49,797 nucleotides of DNA from IMG/VR virus record IMGVR_UViG_3300038548_000288, positions 1 to 49,797 of that record; one strand, 5' to 3'. Under the pieces are notes generated by a model. The model worked only from the letters and a program-made list of their open reading frames with translations. It did not search any database and was not told the origin of the DNA. Numbering within the stretch: position 1 is the stretch's first letter; each line of letters starts with the position of its first letter. This document shows positions 47,065 through 49,797 of the stretch, piece by piece. Origin of the DNA: a virus. The position numbers and the translations under genes were made by a program.

Positions 47065-47261
47065 AGTACATGATCCTGATGGGTGAGGATTGGGACAACA
47101 GCCCCAAGCACGTAGGCGAGGGCATGACCCTGGCCGACGCCATCGCGGATCTAGTCGAGGGCGTGCGGGACAACGGGACCGAGTTCGAGAAGGACGTGAT
47201 GATAGAGGAACACCGCCTGATCGCGGAAGGCATCCACCGCTACGAAGCAGAGCAGAACTGA
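47061..47261 (+). CDS. Small acidic protein, unknown
   Basis: A 66-residue protein: strand KYMILMGEDWD, then the helix LADAIADLVEGVRDNG and a second helix (VMIEEHRLIAEGIHRYEAEQ). No family is recognised. ATG at 47061 overlaps the previous stop. The following gene begins one base after its stop. Confidence 0.6.
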   Translation: MKYMILMGEDWDNSPKHVGEGMTLADAIADLVEGVRDNGTEFEKDVMIEEHRLIAEGIHRYEAEQN

Positions 47262-47387
47262 ATGACTGATCCCAAGCCCAGAATCGTGGAGTGGGAGAAT
47301 TACGTCGTGAAGATGAAGTGGAGCAAAGGCCAATTCGAGGTCATCTACCGGGACGGCCAGAAATTCACGGAGAAGTGCGATGGCTGA
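47262..47387 (+). CDS. 41-aa protein related to the operon's first gene
   Basis: The ATG at 47262 directly follows a TGA; 41 residues end at 47387. YVVKMKWSKGQFEVIYRDG matches VVKMHWRKSRYTVTYADG in the protein at 46616, so the two share one short domain, here almost alone. The ribosome binding site is poor, so translation probably depends on the gene before. It overlaps the DUF1376 gene by 8 nt. Confidence 0.52.
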   Translation: MTDPKPRIVEWENYVVKMKWSKGQFEVIYRDGQKFTEKCDG

Positions 47388-48048
47388 TCTCCAGTGGTTC
47401 CCGCTCTACCCAGCCGACTTCCTCACCTCACGCAAGGTCCGCAAGATGAGCGCCGAGCAGGTGGGGATCTTCTTCCTCCTGCTGATGGAGCAATTCCTGG
47501 GAGGCCCGCTCCCGGATGACGAAGCCGAACTGTGCGAGATGGCCCGCGCTCCCTGGTCTCGAACCCATGTAATTTTGCAGGACCATTTCGTTCTGACGGA
47601 CGAAGGCTGGATCAATACGAGGCTCTGGGAAGAGCAGTCGAGAGCCCAATCCAAGGTCGAATCCCGCTCCCGAGCCGGAAAAGCCGGTGCAGCCGCTCGC
47701 TGGGGTACGAAACCCAAGCCCGTGAAGGATGAAGATGGCAACCGCAATGCGACCGCAATACCAGAGGATATGCCATCGCAATCCGAACCCAATGGCCTTT
47801 TAGAAGACAGGACAATACACGACAAAGAAGAGAGTACAAGTGAGCCGAAGAAAAAGCGGAAGCGAAAAGATGGTCAGGAGAACGTGATCCTGATTCGTTG
47901 GGAACTGCTGACTCCGGGGAAACGGGGCTACAAAAAGATCAAGAGGGAATACTTCGACGACGTGATGTTCGTCTGCAAGGATGACGTGCCGTGGCAGGAG
48001 AACCTCGTGATCGAGACTCAAGAGGAACTCGAAGCATGGAAGTCGTAA
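47380..48048 (+). CDS. DUF1376-type replication protein
   Basis: A 222-residue protein. Residues 1-110 follow the DUF1376 (YdaU-like) pattern: LQWFPLYPADFLTSRKVRKMSAEQVGIFFLLLMEQ, PLPDDEAELCEMA, FVLTDEGWIN, then SRAGKAGAAARWG. These occur in phage replication initiators or helicase loaders, usually with a winged helix that binds the origin. The C-terminal half is basic and charged (PKKKRKRKDGQ) and then VILIRWELLTPGKRG. It lies more than 30 kb (shorter around the circle, about 16 kb) from the helicase gene. Confidence 0.78.
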   Translation: MADLQWFPLYPADFLTSRKVRKMSAEQVGIFFLLLMEQFLGGPLPDDEAELCEMARAPWSRTHVILQDHFVLTDEGWINTRLWEEQSRAQSKVESRSRAGKAGAAARWGTKPKPVKDEDGNRNATAIPEDMPSQSEPNGLLEDRTIHDKEESTSEPKKKRKRKDGQENVILIRWELLTPGKRGYKKIKREYFDDVMFVCKDDVPWQENLVIETQEELEAWKS

Positions 48049-48278
48049 AGAAGTTCAGGGTGCAGATGAAGATCGAGGATCGGGTTTATACGGGAATCCA
48101 TGAGACGCTCCACGGAGCCCTCTCCCTCCTGCTGGAGAAGGTTCTACTGCTTGGGATCGAGAACGACCTGTGGGCGGTAGGGAAGAGCCTCTCGACTCTC
48201 CACGAGGAGACTGAGGATATGGGACCGCCTGACGGTCTCTTCGAGGCATGGGAGGCCGAGAAGAAATCTGAGGAGTAA
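48036..48278 (+). CDS. Small protein, last of the 46.6-kb operon
   Basis: An 80-residue protein: VVKKFRVQMKIEDRVYTGI as two strands, then helices (GALSLLLEKVLLLGIENDLW). The first 20 residues (VKKFRVQMKIEDRVYTG) have the same strand-turn-strand feel as the VVKM proteins of the operon, but no clear match. The ATG at 48036 overlaps the preceding gene. A run of eight T follows the stop (48279-48286). Confidence 0.62.
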   Translation: MEVVKKFRVQMKIEDRVYTGIHETLHGALSLLLEKVLLLGIENDLWAVGKSLSTLHEETEDMGPPDGLFEAWEAEKKSEE

Positions 48279-48532
48279 TTTTTTTTCAGAGGATCTGGAG
48301 AAAGTTTGCAACCCTAGTCGCGTGAAGGGGGGCTACGTATGGGTCCCGTAGCAGCATAACCGCCATGCGTGCAGAGGTCCCCCCACATAGGACGCGCACA
48401 CACCCGCGATTCAATCGCACACGCCATGCGTAAGTATGTGTGTGGCTTCGACTTAGCTACGATTTGCGTGCTCAGGTTAACATAATACATATTATACGCA
48501 CCCCCGCACGGAAGTAAAAGGGGGACAACGAC
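48279..48532. other. AT-rich, repeat-bearing gap, possible origin
   Basis: Between two convergent genes. A T8 run opens the gap. CGCCATGCGT occurs twice (about 48361 and 48423), GCACACxC twice (about 48397 and 48416), and near 48480-48500 lies ATAATA-CA-TATTAT, a perfect inverted repeat in an AT-rich island in an otherwise GC-rich genome. The minus strand of that island reads TATAAT. Directly repeated words and an AT-rich palindrome next to a DUF1376 replication protein would suit a replication origin. Confidence 0.45.
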
Positions 48533-48877
48533 TTACGGCTCAAGGCCATCCGCGCCCGCGCCCTTGGTCAACCGCTTGACAGCATCAGCAGCCTCAAGGC
48601 CGCGCGCCTCCGCGCCTTGCTCGTCGTCGTGTGGCGGTGGGTTCAACTCCGGAAGCCTCACGACCCCTATGACTTGCGCGCCCTCGCCAGCGTGGATATG
48701 GACCGCGCCCTGGTCCGCTGTCCCCATCCCAAAAGCTCCTAACTCGTGTATTGCCTTGATCTTATCGCTGTTTCGCGCATCCGGGTCGATCGCGATTTGT
48801 GAGAGTTCCTCCAGAGCATCGTAAAACCTGGCTCGACAGGCCGCGCGGATGATCCCAGGCGTGGGTAATTGTCCCAT
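48533..48877 (-). CDS. Terminase small-subunit-like protein (tentative)
   Basis: A 114-residue protein: IIRAACRARFYDALEELSQIAIDPDARNSDKIKAIHELGAFGMG, then a beta-like VHIHAGEGAQVIGVVRLP, then a Pro/Asp/Glu-rich tail. The first half follows the helical plan of small terminase subunits (R..A...L..IA.D.....DKI.AI.LLG..G.G). It stands alone, facing left, far (about 4.4 kb) from the large subunit. Ribosome binding site GGGGGGACA. It could instead be a regulator, since a palindrome lies upstream of its start. Confidence 0.42.
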   Translation of the reverse strand: MGQLPTPGIIRAACRARFYDALEELSQIAIDPDARNSDKIKAIHELGAFGMGTADQGAVHIHAGEGAQVIGVVRLPELNPPPHDDEQGAEARGLEAADAVKRLTKGAGADGLEP

Positions 48878-48916
48878 TGTCCCCCCAAATGTTGAGCTAC
48901 GCTCAGTTCTGTGCCT

Positions 48917-48935
48917 GCGATCGCATGACGATCGC
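48917..48935. promoter_or_regulatory. Inverted repeat in divergent control region
   Basis: GCGATCG-CATGA-CGATCGC: perfect 7-bp arms with a 5-nt centre, 40 bp upstream of the leftward gene at 48877 and about 110 bp upstream of promoter P4. Position and symmetry suit an operator of the divergent pair. Confidence 0.5.
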
Positions 48936-49042
48936 TATGCGGGCGCATGAGAAATCCTACTTTCAAGGCTGCAAATTGGCAACCCCCTACCTCCAGAAAA
49001 TGGCTTCAACGCTGGGTTTCCGAGGGGTAGAAAAGAAAGTTC

Positions 49043-49071
49043 TTGACAGGACCAGCTTGCCGGTTTAGGTT
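49043..49071 (+). promoter_or_regulatory. Promoter P4, sigma70-like, shared phage consensus
   Basis: TTGACA (49043-49048), a 17-nt spacer and TAGGTT (49066-49071). The leader TTGGAGGCAGGACCAGCAGCAC is almost the same as that of P1 (TTGGAGGCAGGAAAGCAGCAC), so both make transcripts with nearly identical 5' ends. It drives the early genes through the circular join. Confidence 0.82.
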
Positions 49072-49121
49072 GGAGGCAGGACCAGCAGCACCACGCAAAC
49101 CAGAACACGAGGAAAACGAAA

Positions 49122-49532
49122 ATGAAAAACTCACACGCTCTCACGCACGACACTTCGACGATCATCGGCTTCGACGAGATCCCGCCCGCAGGATATAACT
49201 ACACGCTCCCGCGACTAGTTGCCGCACCCGAGGCAGAGTGCTGGGAACGAACGATTTTGGGGATGGACGATTGCCCGCCCGCTGACTACGACGCGGAGGT
49301 GCGCTACTTAGACCCGCAGGAGAGAATCGGGGCGGACGAAAACGCAGTTTTCGCGGTGCTTGACGAAACCAGCGAAGCTGGCGTCGAGAGTACGCAAGTC
49401 TTGATCGCTCGCTTGGAGGCGCTAAGTATCCCCGAGCACGAGGCTTTCAAGCTCGTTTCGATCTGGCGTCAAGGCCATGCGGACCCGTGGATTAGGGCGC
49501 ACGATGACCAGCTTGAGATGTGGTGCAAATAA
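49122..49532 (+). CDS. First early gene, unknown
   Basis: A 136-residue acidic protein. The first 60 residues (STIIGFDEIPPAGYNYTLPRLV, then MDDCPPADYDAEVRYLDP) have repeated short motifs PPAGY and PPADY; the rest is helical (GVESTQVLIARLEALSIPEHE) with a tryptophan-rich end. No family is recognised. It is the first gene after promoter P4, so it should be among the earliest and most abundant phage proteins. The start at 49122 follows ACGAGGAAAACGAAA. Confidence 0.68.
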   Translation: MKNSHALTHDTSTIIGFDEIPPAGYNYTLPRLVAAPEAECWERTILGMDDCPPADYDAEVRYLDPQERIGADENAVFAVLDETSEAGVESTQVLIARLEALSIPEHEAFKLVSIWRQGHADPWIRAHDDQLEMWCK

Positions 49533-49643
49533 CGCGGGATTAGTCACCTCCGCGCGGTGTCAAAGCCGCGTGAGAGGCTTGCCCAAATGGGCAGCACGAC
49601 GCAGTTAACACGCAAACAGCCCGAAGGGCTGGAAGGTTGGAGA
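49533..49643 (+). promoter_or_regulatory. Composite hairpin spacer module S12
   Basis: A stem with core CGCGGT / GCCGCG and loop GTCAAA (49553-49570), then an inserted hairpin TGCCC-AAAT-GGGCA, the box GCACGACGCAGTTAACACGCAAA, and CAGCCC-GAA-GGGCTG before GGAGA. The same elements as in S1-S6 with an extra hairpin inserted between stem and box. Confidence 0.65.
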
Positions 49644-49736
49644 ATGACGAACACCGCACGCAGGATCGAGTTCTTCATCGCGGTAAATGCTATCGCATTT
49701 ATGCCGCTGTTCATCGCTTTCGTAGCGACGGCGTAA
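49644..49736 (+). CDS. 30-aa membrane peptide crossing the circular join
   Basis: ATG at 49644 after GGTTGGAGA; 30 residues with one membrane helix (IEFFIAVNAIAFMPLFIAFV) behind a basic start (MTNTARR). Its 3' part is repeated at positions 1-66. It is followed by spacer S1. The composition and placement in the early array suit a small membrane-acting early peptide; function unknown. Confidence 0.6.
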   Translation: MTNTARRIEFFIAVNAIAFMPLFIAFVATA

Positions 49737-49797
49737 CCCCTACGGGGTGGGGCTGGTCAAACAGCCTCGCCCCCATGCACGACGAAGTTCACGCAGG
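49671..49797. repeat. Terminal direct repeat, right copy
   Basis: Identical to positions 1-127. It contains the end of the 30-residue membrane peptide gene and most of spacer S1. It closes the genome into a circle. Confidence 0.95.

Larger units (their letters stand above)
1961..48975. repeat. Dispersed 9-mer GGCTGCARA, 29 copies
   Basis: Found by reading both strands. Plus orientation begins at 3524, 8030, 9375, 10477, 13992, 14784, 26786, 28711, 39649, 42277, 43983 and 48967. Minus orientation (TYTGCAGCC on the plus strand) begins at 1961, 15356, 16986, 17737, 18204, 20881, 25658, 27978, 28556, 30305, 33781, 35363, 36404, 37049, 39155, 39752 and 44620. About one copy is expected from base composition. 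Most copies point in the direction of transcription. Confidence 0.75.

Overview
The window is a complete tailed-phage genome rather than a piece of a bacterial chromosome. Its last 127 bases (49671-49797) are identical to its first 127, so the contig closes into a circle of 49,670 unique bases, and a small membrane-peptide gene runs across the join. The genome is GC-rich, tightly packed with ATGA/GTGA/TGATG start-stop overlaps, and has no recognised tRNA, integrase, DNA polymerase or RNA polymerase. A large P22-like portal, an HK97-type major capsid protein, very large proteins that look like internal/ejection proteins, and the absence of a tape measure, tail sheath or baseplate point to podovirus-like morphology. 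Sigma70-type promoters, an M15 endolysin without a wall-binding domain, a small lipoprotein and a spanin-like coiled-coil protein suggest a Gram-negative host. That is inference; the sequence does not identify the host.

Rightward early region (49.1 kb through the origin to 15.3 kb): first, many small unknown or zinc-ribbon genes. Their spacers share a composite RNA-level architecture: a short hairpin, then in about seven spacers a 12-bp stem with a GTCRAA-type loop (an acceptor/T-arm minihelix look-alike), then a conserved box, another hairpin and a GGAGAG-type ribosome binding site. Next is an operon with a MoxR-like AAA+ ATPase, a VWA-like partner and a candidate ADP-ribosyltransferase. Then comes a replication/recombination block: YqaJ-type exonuclease, RecT annealing protein, helicase-loader-like protein, DnaB-type helicase ATPase and a VRR-NUC-like nuclease. 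Four promoters with one shared extended consensus (2938, 5184, 9755, 49043) drive this region.

Leftward late region (46.0 down to 15.4 kb): holin-like and spanin-like membrane proteins, a candidate Acb2-type anti-CBASS protein, terminase large subunit, a LuxR-type HTH protein, fibre and appendage proteins, portal, acidic scaffold, major capsid, two tandem paralogous virion proteins, three tandem paralogous adaptor-like proteins, a LamG-like protein, a tail-nozzle-like protein, ejection proteins, M15 endolysin, two Arg/Pro-rich mini-proteins and a small holin-like protein.

A short second rightward operon (46.6-48.3 kb) carries a DUF1376-type replication protein among small unknowns. It is followed by an AT-rich, repeat-bearing gap, a leftward gene resembling a terminase small subunit, and a divergent control region.

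The two strongest unexplained signals are at DNA/RNA level. One is the stacked-hairpin spacer module of the early region. The other is a 9-mer, GGCTGCARA, found 29 times (about one expected from composition) on both strands and in several reading frames.
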